Under the pieces are notes generated by a model. That model did not search any database and had not been told where the DNA came from. It saw only the letters and a program-made list of their open reading frames with translations. From Xanthostigma xanthostigma (Eukaryota; Arthropoda; Insecta; Raphidioptera; Raphidiidae): a stretch of DNA of 64,000 nucleotides. The number at the start of each line of letters is the position of its first letter. Position 1 is the first letter of the stretch. Positions 27,418-37,735 of the stretch are shown piece after piece. The position numbers and the translations under genes are program-made. Location: NCBI GenBank assembly GCA_963575645.1, contig OY754465.1, positions 58,737,901-58,801,900 of the forward strand, read 5' to 3'.

Positions 27418-27440
27418 CAGGGGTGGCGAACTTTTATTGT
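27418..27440. mobile_element. hAT-type terminus, partner uncertain
   Basis: CAGGGGTGGCGAACTTTT matches the type of terminus seen in hAT elements (compare CAGGGGTCGGCAACCTTTT at 57802 on the minus strand). A possible degraded partner is the CCACTGTCAG region near 27795-27803, but it is not convincing. Confidence 0.35.
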
Positions 27441-28989
27441 TCAAAAATGTTTAATGGAGTCATGACATGCCAACAAGGAAACAAATTTTATAGTTGTCAA
27501 AAAAATGAATCAAACATAGGCAAAAATATTAATCTTTTAATAAATAAGCGCCATGAAAGTTTTTGTTATTCGGTGGTAGTCAATTGTTTTCGCCATGTAT
27601 AGTCTAGTCAAGAAGTGAGTTTCATGAGAAAAATAGATCCAAGTCCCCGAAAAATATGAGCAATAGCTTTATCGATTCGGAAAAATATTCCGAAGACGTT
27701 TTTTTTATTTTTTTTCTCCGACAAAAGTTGCATTTGTTATTAACAAAAAATGATAAATGAATTTTTCACGGGCCTCAGGTGGTATAGTTATGCCACTGTC
27801 AGTATGGTTACACACAAAATAATTACATAATATTTATATATAAAAAATTAAAAAATAGGTTAATTAAGGTAAGTGCATTAATAATTTAATTCATTTTATT
27901 TGTTTTGCTTTTTGATTTTATTTTTCATAGTTGTAACTTGTAAGGCTTAGAAACTTCTAGAACTCTGGCAACGCTGGCGTCTTGTCCTGCAGTAAATCTT
28001 CCATCAAGTTGAGTAAGGTTGTTGAATGTAATTCTTTCTAGTACAAAAAAAATTCCAGCTAATCGGGCGACAGGACCATTCCAACTTCAAAAATGTTGAC
28101 ATTTGATTATAATAAAAAAAAGAATAGTTCTGATATCGCGTGAGTTGACGCGGGTAATGGCTAGTATTCAATATGATATTAACTATTCGTTGCCATGGTT
28201 ACGTACATAATATGTTCCACGTCATGTAAAAAATAATCAAAGCATGCCTAACTAGTTTATTTCTGACAGATTCATAAAACAAAAGAGCGGATGATTTTTT
28301 ATTATTTTCAAAATATTTCCGAAACTATAAAGTTAAGAAAAAATTTTTTTTGACAAAACTTTCTTGAAAAAATAAATAGAATAATAAGCCGTTATGAAAA
28401 GTATACCATTATTATATAAAAAATAATATTCAGTATTTGCTTAGTTCATCGATCCTATGCCACCAGGATTCATCCTTTAATCTTACAACATTTAAACAGG
28501 ATCATCATCACTCTAAATTATTAGAGTTAATTTTCACAAATAAAAAACACCGTTTTAGCATATATCTGCGCATGTGCCGATTTTCCCGAAAAACAATAGG
28601 GCTCTTCATATTTGCATACCAAACATCCTCCCAAAATTTGGTTTAAATCCAAAAATTTCCAAAAAACGGAAAGATATTGTTAAATTTTTGAAAAGTGATT
28701 TTTGACCTAAACTAGTACCATTCCCCACAGTCTTGTGGGTTCGAATGGTAATATTACAATAAAGAGTACTACTAATACGGTAAGATTAGTAGTATTTTTT
28801 TTATTTATTCTATGGCATTAATTACAAAAAGATAAGAATGTTCCCACCCAACTTGGCAAGCCACTGCTAGGGTGGGAGCTCAAACATAATTTTTTGATCG
28901 AACAAAAAAGTACAAAAATAGAAACAAAAATATAGATAATATAACATTGAAAAAATGATTATACTTTATTAAATTATTATTCCGTTAAC
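27441..28989. other. non-coding stretch with a dispersed 45-bp repeat
   Basis: No gene. The piece 28181-28226 (TATTCGTTG..ATGGTTAC, AATATGTTCCACGT) recurs at 36811-36855 and so marks part of a dispersed repeat of unknown boundaries. A small hairpin TACTACTAA/TTAGTAGTA lies at 28768-28794. Confidence 0.45.
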
Positions 28990-29230
28990 AAATTATATCG
29001 CATACAGCCCGGTCCGGCTTAGCCCGTAAACTGGCACCGTTTTTTCGTCGACTTACGTTGTAAAATTGATCCCTACGAAAAGCGATTTTTTTTTAACGCG
29101 ATAATACGTCCATCTTAAAGGTCCATTCTAAATATTGGTGAAAAAAAATGTGAAATTTGATGAGTAGTTTCGGAGATTACCCTCCGCATACACACAAACT
29201 CACAAAATTCCTACTCTCTTTTTATAATCT
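28990..29230. mobile_element. possible decayed Helitron-type repeat
   Basis: The left part, AGCCCGGTCCGGCTTAGCCCG, recalls the GC-rich 3'-terminal region of the Helitron at 53781. The right part, TGAGTAGTTTCGGAGATTA, parallels that element's 'AGTAGTTCCTGAGATTAGCG' block, and both are followed by CATACAAACAAAC-like sequence. Exact ends (TC, CTAG) could not be found here, so this is a family resemblance only. Confidence 0.3.
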
Positions 29231-29920
29231 TCGTCCAAATAAATTAATGTCAATAAAATGATATATTCATGGACACAGTGTACAAAATGAACATGGGTAC
29301 TAGAGAATATAAAGAGTGGTTGGTTTGTTATGTTGGCCGACTGAGTGAGAGAATGAGAGAAAAAGGGGGGGTATGAAGTCAACCGGAAGTACAGATTACC
29401 ACACTAACGCGAATAAATTGCCCCGTCGTTCTTCGCAGCAAGCGGATGGTCGGTTTTAGAGAATTTCACAAACAGTTGTATCTTTTGACAAACAGACTGG
29501 CTTACGGTACTTATTTTAGTTTGTTTAAAGTCGCCAGACAATATAGACGATCGGAAAATCGGTTCCACTGTTCCTATTTCGATGCTTGCACACGGTTGGG
29601 AATGTGCTCGGGAAGTGTCTACCTGGGATTTTCGAAGTGAAACTCCTTTAGATGCGATTTGACACTATCTCAGATCTTTCTTCGGAAGGAAGTATTAGAA
29701 TGGAAGTAACGTGTTTACGCAGGATCTGATATTTAACACGTTAAGCGCCACGTATATGCAGATTGCATTTAATCTGTGGGCCGAAGTGTTATTTTTGTGT
29801 ATTAGCAACAAAAAATATCATATATCACAAACACACTACAAATGTCAAGCATGTAACACGTATATATATTTGTATCAGAAGCTTTTTTTAAATTCACATA
29901 ATCACAAACTGATTTTTTTT
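29231..29920. other. non-coding stretch
   Basis: A 64-codon frame at 29446-29640 (residues ...FREFHKQLYLLTNRL...) lies in slightly GC-richer sequence, but I recognise no domain and see no convincing splice or promoter context. Confidence 0.4.
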
Positions 29921-30170
29921 GAAGTGAAAACTTCTTTAGCGGCGTTGTACACTTTTTTTTGTAATGGGTAAAAAATGTTAAACTCGCGTCAGGGACACGT
30001 GACCTGATCAAAAATTCGTAAGACGAAAACTTTTATTTATACAACGTTACACATCTAGCGTTGAAATATCGTACATAAAAATGCAATCTATGATACAAAC
30101 CATTTTGATCGAAAATTCGTAAGACGTTAATAGTCAAGTTTTCACTTCTGCCGGCACTCCCGGAGTGCAA
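29921..30170. repeat. dispersed repeat family E, copy 1
   Basis: It begins GAAGTGAAAACTTCTTTAGC and closes with the inverted AAGTTTTCACTTC followed by a palindrome GCACTCCCGGAGTGC. The body contains TGTTAAACTCGCGTCAGG and ATTCGTAAGACG. The second copy is at 52665-52899. The 13-bp inverted ends suggest a DNA-transposon MITE, while the terminal palindrome is unusual. Minus-strand open frames here (29802-30011, 30033-30293) are repeat artefacts. Confidence 0.7.
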
Positions 30171-30204
30171 CCCGTCTTTTTTTAAATAATATGTTCTGAA
30201 CCTA

Positions 30205-30262
30205 TTGCTGTTGGCAGTTGGTTGTTGGGCTGTTGGCCGTTGGGATGCTGGGCTGTTAGTCT
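30205..30262. repeat. GTTGG-rich low-complexity repeat
   Basis: Irregular GTTGG/GCTGTTGG units, followed by an inverted CCAACAGACAAC piece, lie between family E and family F. Confidence 0.6.
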
Positions 30263-30297
30263 GTTTAGCTGCCAAACAGCCAACAGACAACAAAAAA

Positions 30298-30856
30298 AAT
30301 CAAATGTTTTTTCGACGTTTTGAGGTCCTAGGAAGCTATTCTGAATATTTTGGCGATGATGTCCGTAGGGCTGTGTTTGTGTGTATGTATGTAAACCTCT
30401 TATATCTTTTGAACGGAGTATCCGATTGAAACGCGGGTTGCCTCATCTGTCGTGACCTTCTGAACTTGATTTCCTGAAAGTTTGGAATGATTCGACCTAA
30501 TAAATTTTGAGAAATCTCAAGAATTCAAGTTTCAAAAATTTTTAGTAATTTGTTTTTTTGGAATATTTTCTAAACTACTAAACCGATTAATTCTAACATC
30601 GAATCAGCTCTCCTCCTTAACAAAGTGCGTCGATTTCCGCAAACCGAATTAAAATCGGCTGATTTGTTTACGAGATATCGTGAACGAAAAATTTGTAAAA
30701 GAGTGTTTTTTTTTAAATTACTGGTAATTTTTTTTTTGTAATAAATGACTTTCTTAGGTTAGAAAAACTGCAGCGTCTATCGCCGCAAACCGCATCAAAT
30801 TCGGTTTATTTGTTCACGATTATTGTGAACGAGAAATTCGTAAGAAAGTGTTTTTG
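30298..30856 (+). repeat. dispersed repeat family F, copy 1
   Basis: Diagnostic blocks are GACGTTTTGAGGTCCTAGGA, GATGATGTCCGTAGGGCTGT, a (GT)n/GTAT run, CTTTTGAACGGAGTATCCGA and GTCGATTTCCGCAAACCG. The last block occurs twice (about 30623-30712 and 30772-30856), giving an internal duplication. The reverse-complement copy is at 49095-49610. I recall similar sequence from insect genomes, but the class (Helitron-like or other) is not clear. Confidence 0.65.
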
Positions 30857-31188
30857 TTTAGCTTCTAGCTATATTATACCTATATATATTTTTGAGCGTT
30901 CTAGTACAGTAACTATGTATTATTTCCATACAAGAACTTATAATTTTATTGATAAGCTAGTTATAATAAACAACGGTAATGATACAAAATAAAGAAAAGT
31001 ATCTATATAATAAAATAGGTAACAGCTCCAACAAATTTTTTCCTCCTAAATATCAATGACATATTTGGGTATGTGGGAATAATTTTTTTTTATTCAACAC
31101 GCGTGAGTAATATATAATTTCGGGGCCCTGTTAAATTCGGGAGGATAATAATAAATTACTTCATTTTGACGCGTAGAGTGCTAATAAT
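30857..31188. other. AT-rich non-coding stretch
   Basis: Nothing recognised apart from a GGGGCCCTG patch near 31122. Confidence 0.5.
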
Positions 31189-31315
31189 GAGCCGAAATTG
31201 TACGATAATGTATTACTGCATAGTTTCTGGACCAATAGGAACGCGGTAGCGAGCCGAAACTGTACGGTAATGAATTATTACTGCATAATTTCTGGACCAA
31301 TAGGAACGCGGTAGC
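31189..31315. repeat. tandem duplication, 62/65-bp units
   Basis: Both units begin GAGCCGAAA.TGTACG.TAAT and end ACCAATAGGAACGCGGTAGC (31189-31250 and 31251-31315). The second unit carries a 3-bp insertion, and four substitutions separate the two. The units are GC-richer than the surroundings. Confidence 0.85.
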
Positions 31316-31473
31316 GATTTGTATATATGAAAACAGCATCGCAATTCAGCGAAAGTCAGAGCCATCTTGTGTGCATCGATGGCGGTGGGTACGTCAATCA
31401 ATGAAGTGATTTATTATTTTTCCCTCTTTTATCAGGGCCTCGATTACATATTACTCGTACTAGTTGAATGAAG

Positions 31474-31597
31474 TATTATGTGCGACCATTGATCGAAGGA
31501 GAATATTCCACTTGCGTGTTACCGCACTCGCTACGCTCATGCGGCAAATTTCATGCTAATGGAATCTTCTCCTTCTCTCACTAGTCGCACAATATAC
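31474..31597. mobile_element. hairpin MITE with TATTGTGCGAC ends
   Basis: The left end TATTATGTGCGAC and right end GTCGCACAATATA are inverted. GAAGGAGAATATTCCA pairs with TGGAATCTTCTCCTTC, and a central CCGCACTCGCTACGCTCATGCGG forms the apex. The whole 124 bp therefore folds as one interrupted hairpin. A shorter relative is at 57121-57174. Confidence 0.7.
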
Positions 31598-32345
31598 CAT
31601 TAATAGATTCCGGGGTGATTAGAAACGATATTTCTTTATTTTAAAAGAGTTTAAAAGTATCTGCACAACGTGTTTTATTAGTTAAGCGATTTAATTAATT
31701 GGTTGTAATTTTTACATTCAACTTGACGACTCACATGAATGAATGTTACTGTGAAATTAAAATCTATCTATCTATCTGTTTCAAAGGCTTAGTTTAAAGG
31801 GTTATTTACAATTAATTATGAAAGCCTTGGACAGTCTCAATTTTAAAGCAGCTTCTTTAACTTCGTTAAAAGTAAATCCTAGCTAGAAATCTTCTTTGAA
31901 AGTAAATTAGAAATGTTATTGTTTGATGAAGTTGTATTTTAATTAAATAACAATGGAGTGGAGATGGCTCATCATAATTTTATTAGCAAAGACCGCAAGA
32001 CGAGTTCTTATCGCACAGCAAGTAAAGCGTCGCACTCGATCTGTAGTGACAGAGCGTCGGCGTCGTCCCTCCTCTTATATAGAAAGAGGATCCTGAGTTA
32101 GCAATTTTCAAGTGCCTGATGTCGTCACCTCAATTACATTCTATTCTATTCATTCTCATCATAATACAGTCGATCTTCCGAGCCACTCTGAAAAATGCAT
32201 CAATTATATATTTGGTTTTCAAAAATTAAAAAGTATAGATGACGTGAAAATGAAACCAAATTGTTTTCACGGTGTTTATTAAATAAAATCTCAAAGATAA
32301 TAAATATAGAATAGTTACTTCTTACCACAACAGTTTTATTAGCGG
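31598..32345. other. non-coding stretch
   Basis: A GC-richer block at 31990-32130 includes CTTATATAG (TATA-like, about 32074), but no open frame or element ends go with it. Confidence 0.45.
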
Positions 32346-32440
32346 ATGTACATTTCGGGAGCTATGCTCTCATCTTCAGCAAACACTAAACTTATTATTA
32401 TTGTTTGATGAAGATGAGAGCATAGCTCCGGAAATGTACC
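32346..32440. repeat. inverted pair of hammerhead-like motifs
   Basis: The right copy (32403-32440, plus) reads TTGATGA AGAT, GAGAGCATAGCTCC and GGAAATGTACC. The left copy, read on the minus strand, has CTGAAGA, GAGAGCATAGCTCCC and GAAATGTAC. In both, GAGC-ATA-GCTC can form stem II between the CUGANGA box and the GAAA box, as in a hammerhead ribozyme. Penelope-like elements are known to carry hammerheads; cleavage competence and stem III/I are not established here. Confidence 0.6.
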
Positions 32441-32601
32441 AGTATTTTTTTTGCAAACCCATTTTTAATATATATTTTCTAATATACTAAATTCATGATA
32501 AAATATGTTTTATTCTATTATCAGCTCGGTGAAAGTCGATTTAGGTTCGGCTCTTCTATTATTATTATTAACCCTCACACATAGCAAGCCTGGTCCAAAT
32601 T

Positions 32602-33333
32602 TAGGGTTGTCATCTGTAAAGTCAATAAACTAGGACAAGAAGCTCAAAGAACCCGGATTTTTGAGCTCAAAACCCGGACATAATGGGCGAGGACAATTCT
32701 TATTTTACTGGTGAAATTAAATATACAAATCTTTGATTAACGTCTGATTAGAACACTTCAATAAATAATTATTTTTTCAATATTTTGATATTAATTAATA
32801 ATTGTGAAGAAAGTTATAAAAAGCGAATTAGAAATTAAATATTAATTATTTTTTATATTTTTACTAGATCAGTTCTGAAGAAGGTCCAAATCCGGATCGA
32901 AACGTTAATGTAGGTATTAATTATTTATATATTATGTTAATATATTGTCTTACTTATTGGTCGATAATTTTATTTATTGAAATTAAATATGATACAAAAA
33001 TAGTAATTTTTTTACAATTTGGTGCAACTTAACGTACAAAGTTAAAGTAATATATAATACATATATGGAATTTTACAAGCTTTCATTTAATTATATCTCT
33101 ATTCTCCTGGTAATTAAATTAAAGAGCCGTGTAAAAATAGAAAAACCAAACAATAACTCTACTTTCTTTATTCAAATAAGCAAAAATAAACATTTCGAAT
33201 TAAAGAAACAAAATTCTACTATCGTCTCTTGATTCAAAAAGATTTAATTAATCAAATTAAAATCCGGACTGTAAGCAAAACTTTGCCCGAACGCCCTTAA
33301 AAAGAGGGGAAATCCGGACGGATGGTAACCCTA
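32602..33333. mobile_element. hAT-like non-autonomous element, about 730 bp
   Basis: The left end TAGGGTTGTCATCTGT and the right end, inverted as TAGGGTTACCATCCGT, match well, with CCGGA-rich subterminal sequence on both sides. GGTCCAAAT before the left end and GGTCCAAT after the right end look like an eroded 8-bp duplication. The TAGGGTT.CCA terminus is shared with the element at 40166. It contains the hammerhead-like motif at 32875. Confidence 0.65.
32875..32903 (+). ncRNA. hammerhead-like core, single copy
   Basis: The sequence reads CTGAAGA (CUGANGA box), then AGGTCCAAATCCGGATC, in which GGTCC and GGATC can pair as stem II, then GAAAC. This is the best single match to the hammerhead core in the window. 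The third strand (UH before the cleavage site) and stem III were not confirmed by eye. Confidence 0.45.
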
Positions 33334-33593
33334 GGTCCAATATAACAATTATGAGGCCGCTTCATCATCAACAATATTCGTCACGCAAAAATATGAATTT
33401 TAACTGCGTTCATTTAAACAGCTACTGATCAAGATATTGCAGATTGCTGTATTACAATAAATTAATAATGCTAGTTTAAAATTAAGTCTGTGACTTCCAT
33501 TTTATTTTGACAAACATTGTTACACTATATTTCATTCATTGTTGTTAAATTTTAACAATAATATTGTGCGATTGAAAATGAGTATTTCATTGT

Positions 33594-33853
33594 TGTAACA
33601 CCACGTCCTTAAAAAGCCAGGTCGCCACTGGTGTACTCTGGTGGTCATGCAGAGAAACAGAGGCAAGATGGCAGCGGAGCGTATGAACTAGGAAGTAGTG
33701 TACATGTTAAAAAAACTTAAATTAATAAATGTATTGAATTAAATAATATTCTTGTTACAAACTTACGTTAATAAATGTGCTGAATTAAATAATATTCATG
33801 TTACAAACTTAAATTAATAAATATTTTGAATTAAATAATAATAATTTGTTACA
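33594..33853 (+). repeat. dispersed repeat family G, copy 1, with 46-bp tandem units
   Basis: It starts TGTAACACCACGTC and contains GCCACTGGTGTACTCTGG and GATGGCAGCGGAGCGTATGA. It ends in three 46-bp tandem units (ACTTA..TTAATAAAT, GAATTAAATAATATTC, TGTTAC). Copy 2 at 45664-45876 has the same start and two tandem units. No RNA polymerase III boxes were seen, so it is not an obvious SINE. Confidence 0.7.
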
Positions 33854-33904
33854 TTGTTTATTTCCATTTATCATTTTCATCAAAGGACCTGAGGGCGACT
33901 CTGA

Positions 33905-33955
33905 CTTTGGTGCGCCCCCCTCCCAATGCGGGGGGCGTTAGTTACGCCAGTGTCT
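33905..33955 (-). mobile_element. hAT-like terminus fragment
   Basis: Read on the minus strand it begins CACTGGCGTAACTAACG, followed by a C/G-rich hairpin (CCCCCCGCATTGGGAGGGGGG). This style of terminus is familiar from hAT elements. No partner end was located. Confidence 0.35.
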
Positions 33956-34201
33956 GCAATTCAGTATGAGAGTTCAATTGATAATTTCTGGCTTACGGCA
34001 AACAGATCAGCCAGTGGTGGCAAAGCGATACGTAGGAAGGGTGTGAGAGGCGAACGTGGAGTGTTATAGTGTACGTAGTGTAGTGTAGTGTATAGTGTAA
34101 GGAGGCTCTGTCTCTCTATTGTGGCGTGGCGAAGGAATCTTGTCGAGGGTCCCAGAAGCATTAGAGTGGATTGACAAGAGCTCCTCTACACTCTATATAT
34201 A

Positions 34202-35670
34202 CAGGGTCTGTCCAGAAAGTAATAAGACTAATTCCATAAAATTCGTTTATTTAAAGACAACTAACGTGACCTGTGCGAATTATTCGCACTAAATAAGTAT
34301 AATAATTATCACTTTACAAAATTATTTTTTTAAATATGATTGCAGGTATTCAATACGTTTCTAATTTTGCACACCGCTTATAACGTTCTTCTTTTTGTTG
34401 TAAAAGAAATATTTTACTAAAATTGTCATACAGAAAAGCGTTGTTCAGCGTTGCCCGTCAGATGGCAGTATGCAGTATTTACAATATGAAGGTCAGATGA
34501 CAGATCGAAGTGTTAACGTTACGCCGTCAGATGGCAGACGTTGTTCAGAGTTTAATTAATTTAATTAATTTACAAAAACAATAGCAATAATAAATTTTTT
34601 AGTTGTCGAAGTCAGTAGAGCAAGCAATTATCTGTAAAATGATATATAATTTATGTGAAGAATTGTGCGGTTTTTTCTAAAAAGGGAGGCAAACATCTTA
34701 AACCTTAGCGTATTATTATATATGATTTTCCAGACACTTAATAGCCTTTCAGTTTCTGGAAAATTGTCTTTAAATAAACGAAACCCTTTGATACCCGTCT
34801 GGAAGTCTTCCACTGGAATGCTGTTCAGAACGGACGTTACGTTTATCTACAAGGAATAGACAAAAAACAGATCGGGGCTGTACGGTGGTTGAGGCAGCGT
34901 TTCGACGTTGTGTTTTGCCAGGAACTGAGTCACTTTCAACAATGTGTGGACCGGCGCATTGTCGTGGTGCAGAATCCAATTGTTGCTGCACACCAGGCTG
35001 TATTTGCCGCTAGATTCCTTGCTAGATTTAACAACTGGTTTCTTAGCGCTGGTTTTCTTGATTGCTCTTATGTGATCGCTTCACACGAGACGTCTTTTCA
35101 AACTTGCTTTGTAGGTAGTTCGGTGCGCGCGCAATGATAGAAAGGTAACAAAAGTGAACGTTTATTGTCTCTGAACAGAACACACACCATGGCACAGTAT
35201 TTGTGGACGTTTGTTCATGTCGCCTACGTAACAAGATACTGTCTCCTGATTGGTTCTTGCTCAGAGCAAGCAGAGGGCCAAGCAAGAAAAATAGGCCATG
35301 TTCTAATTATTAAAATCTATTTTTTGAACTGCTAGGCGAGCCCGCAGTGACGTCATTTACAGCCTTGTACCTAGCCTGACGGCCAGCAGAAGTCCCAGCA
35401 GTGTTTCTAGCGTCGTGTGCAGTTGACTTGAGGTTCGGGCGGATTCAATTTCTTGTAACCGTTGCCGATTTGTTTAGTTTTATACAAAGATTTATCGCTG
35501 CTCGACACTCCGCTTCATTCTGAAGACTTAACGCCACTTTCAAAAACGTGTCTGTTTCACGAAGATCAAGGTCAATTGACTTCCGCTAAACTCTGTATCT
35601 GACAAGCTCCTTCCCCTTTGATCTTCTACTTGGCGCGAATTCTGTCTCACTGCTTTCTGGAAAGACCCTG
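34202..35670 (-). mobile_element. complete but decayed mariner transposon, 1,469 bp
   Basis: The left terminus CAGGGTCTGTCCAGAAAGTA and the right terminus, inverted as CAGGGTCTTTCCAGAAAGCA, are terminal inverted repeats of about 28 bp with a few differences. TA duplications lie directly outside (34200-34201 and 35671-35672). The length suits a mariner (about 1.3 kb) plus small insertions. It encodes a broken minus-strand transposase. The open frames on both strands from 34628 to 35731 are fragments or shadows of this element. Confidence 0.9.
34620..35518 (-). pseudogene. mariner transposase pseudogene
   Basis: The enzyme would cut and paste the element by DDE/D chemistry. A likely start codon at 35518 opens MKRSVEQR. 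In neighbouring frames come residues like CIKLNKSAT, matching the N-terminal helix-turn-helix region of mariner transposases. KTSRVKRSHKSN, near 35110, resembles the linker before the second catalytic region. NNWILHHDNAPVHTLL and PQPPYSPDL, at about 34890-34990, are the classic mariner catalytic-D block and its following motif. The region around the first catalytic aspartate is not recognisable and the distance is short, so there is probably an internal deletion. Several stops and frame changes make it non-functional. The identification as mariner is firm. Confidence 0.85.
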
Positions 35671-36323
35671 TACCAGTGTGCATACATACAAGCAGTACAA
35701 TGGTAAATGCCAAGTGGAGAACGGCACTCATATTTTAATAAGCTTATGCAGAATATGTATGCCAGATACTGGCTTTATATACGTACACGATTTTAACATT
35801 GTCCATTCTAACCAAACTCTTACGAGCAGGTGTAAAGCGAATGTTTGACTTTGATTGGCTGAGGAGTAGCAAATTACAAATTTAGAGGACTTGAAACCAA
35901 ATGTACTCACCGAAAATCAGTACTGGTAGAACTTGTGAACTTTTAACCTGTCGAAATTAATCAACTCCTGTATTGTCAACATCTTTTTCATCCTCACTTC
36001 GTTGCAATCGTAGACCAATCATTAAAAAACCTTTATTAATTTGAGGTTAAATGTTGTCAAACGTATTTTTCTATTTGGCTGAGCAGCGTAGAAGACAATG
36101 GCGGATTTAAAAAAAGGTCGAGTATGCGGCAGTTTTGAGAAATAGTAGGTATTGCAAAATAAAAAAGATACTAATGCAATTAGTAAAAAAATATTCAATC
36201 ACAAAAATTTCTCCAAACGCAAACTTTGTTTATTTTACCGAGCTTTGGTAGTCTCTATAAATCAGAACATTAAATAAATAAAATACACATTATTTTGGTT
36301 ATTTTATATTACTTTATTTTACC
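35671..36323. other. non-coding stretch containing dispersed repeat H
   Basis: The segment 35975-36073 (TAGACCAATCA, CCTTTATTAATTT, GTTGTCAAACGTATTTTT) recurs at 57855-57943. Otherwise nothing is recognised. Confidence 0.5.
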
Positions 36324-36720
36324 GAGCGGGTAGTGTAGTGGTGAGTGCACTAGACTCGCATTCGGGAGGTACCAAGTTCGCATTCCGGCGGAGGCAGATG
36401 TGGCTGCTGCCTCTCGCCGAGAAACGGTAATTTTGTACTGGCCATCTTCCTTGGTTTCCCTAAATAATTCCAGATAAATATCGAGATGAGATTATTCAAG
36501 GCCACGGCCGATTTCTTGTCAAACTCCTAGCTCAAAAGTTGCCTCCCTTATTCTAATTTCCTAAAAAATTCCTTCATTCGCCCATTGCTATTGCAAGTTG
36601 AAATTCTAAATGTAGAAAATAACGGGAAGTGTGGTAGAAAAAAAAATAGTAATGGTGCGAATGGCGTCTGTCATGACACAAAGTCGAGAAACGGATGTTA
36701 AGCGCATTATTATTTTATAG
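36324..36720 (+). mobile_element. tRNA-derived SINE, about 400 bp
   Basis: The head reads GAGCGGGTAGTGTAGTGGTG (A-box-like) and, about 45 nt on, AAGTTCGCATTCCGG (B-box-like, differing from GTTCGAATCC by one base). Both are in the order and spacing of an RNA polymerase III tRNA promoter. A tRNA-unrelated body follows. The end, GTCGAGAAACGGATGTTAAG, is followed by GCGCATTATTATT, i.e. an ATT tail like that of LINEs here. The same 3' end appears in reverse at 41565-41656, confirming a dispersed family. Confidence 0.75.
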
Positions 36721-37028
36721 GCTAAGATCCCGATTTGGCTAGATCTTCACCCATCGAGTTTTCTAATGAAATTTGATAATATACCTAATGTATTAATAAT
36801 AAAGAAAATAATTATTCGTTGTGATGGTTACTTACATGTAATATGTTCCACGTGTTCGCAATAAAATTAATAATTATCTACATTTTCATATAATATGACA
36901 ATATAGAACACCCTTTAACTGCAAAATACAAATTCGAAGGTGTCTGTCTACCTGGTTTTATGCCAGGAATCAAAACGTCGACTAAACTTTAGCATTTTAT
37001 ATGCATATTTTATTTTCGGTTAGTAATA

Positions 37029-37552
37029 AAGGACTCCGCACGGAACATATGGGAATCGGCCCTCGGTTAAAATCTTCCATACTCGGGGATATTATCCAAA
37101 AATCGACGCTGATCAAAAGTCTCCATGGGCACGAAGTCCGGAAATGTGATCCCGGGGAGTTAATTTTATTGCAATTGTATATACTGTATATGATATATCT
37201 ATGTGATGTAGATATGTCTATAATAGAATATCACAAGGAGACGGGTGCATTTGCTCATTTTCCCTATTTTTTTTTTTTATTATAAACAAAGAGAAAAAAA
37301 AAGGTGCTTCGACTCGAAGTCATTAGCACAAAGATACATATTATGACATTATAACAGGTAAGATATACAGGTAAGATATACAGGTAAGTATGTTTCTCTA
37401 TTTTTATTGCAATAAAAGTAACTCCCCGGGATCGCATTTCCGGACTTCGTGCCCATGGAGACTTTTGATCAGCGTCGATTTTTGGATAATATCCCCGAGT
37501 ATGGAAGATTTTAACCGAGGGCCGATTCCCATATGTTCCGTGCGGGGTCCTT
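37029..37552. mobile_element. foldback element, TIR about 145 bp, TA duplication
   Basis: The left end AAGGACTCCGCACGGAACAT and the right end inverted, AAGGACCCCGCACGGAACAT, begin arms that stay paired through CCATGGGCACGAAGTCCGG and GATC.C..GGGGAGTTA. TA lies outside each end (37027-37028 and 37553-37554), as for Tc1/mariner insertions. The central 240 bp is unpaired and AT-rich. It shares its GTGCGGGGTCCTTT end with 26181-26769. Open frames at 37001-37285 and 37390-37587 are arm artefacts. Confidence 0.8.
37356..37390. repeat. 14-bp tandem repeat, about 2.7 units
   Basis: CAGGTAAGATATA repeated in the loop of the foldback element. Confidence 0.7.
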
Positions 37553-37735
37553 TATCTGAAAACTCGATAACTACATTTCAGAAATAAAATTGACAAAGTA
37601 ATTTTTTTATTAAAAATAGCTGTGCCAAGAAATTGAATGGCAACCAAATCAAATTTTCTTTATTAATACATTATATTATCAAATTCTTTCATTAGAAAAC
37701 TCGATGGGTGAAGATCGAGCCAAATCGTAATCTTG

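Larger units (their letters stand above)
36724..37735. repeat. outer inverted repeat enclosing a foldback element
   Basis: The arms 36724-36811 and 37650-37735 are inverted copies (AAGATC.CGATTTGGCT, TCTTCACCCATCGAGTTTTC, AATGTATTAATAA). The inner TA-flanked element at 37029-37552 lies between them, with about 100-220 bp of unpaired sequence on each side. The outer arms are clearly separate from the inner element's own termini. Confidence 0.75.

Noticed and set aside
30033-30293. 86-codon minus-strand frame with LHSGSAGRSEN-like residues
   Set aside because: It is the translation of repeat family E plus GTTGG simple sequence; similar peptides will recur wherever the repeat does.
32070-32100. 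TATA-box promoter (CTTATATAGAAAG)
   Set aside because: A TATA-like string in AT-rich DNA is expected by chance, and no downstream gene or element end accompanies it.
36324-36390. tRNA gene
   Set aside because: Only the A- and B-box-like parts fit; there is no acceptor stem, and the same family has a 3' body and ATT tail, so it is a SINE.
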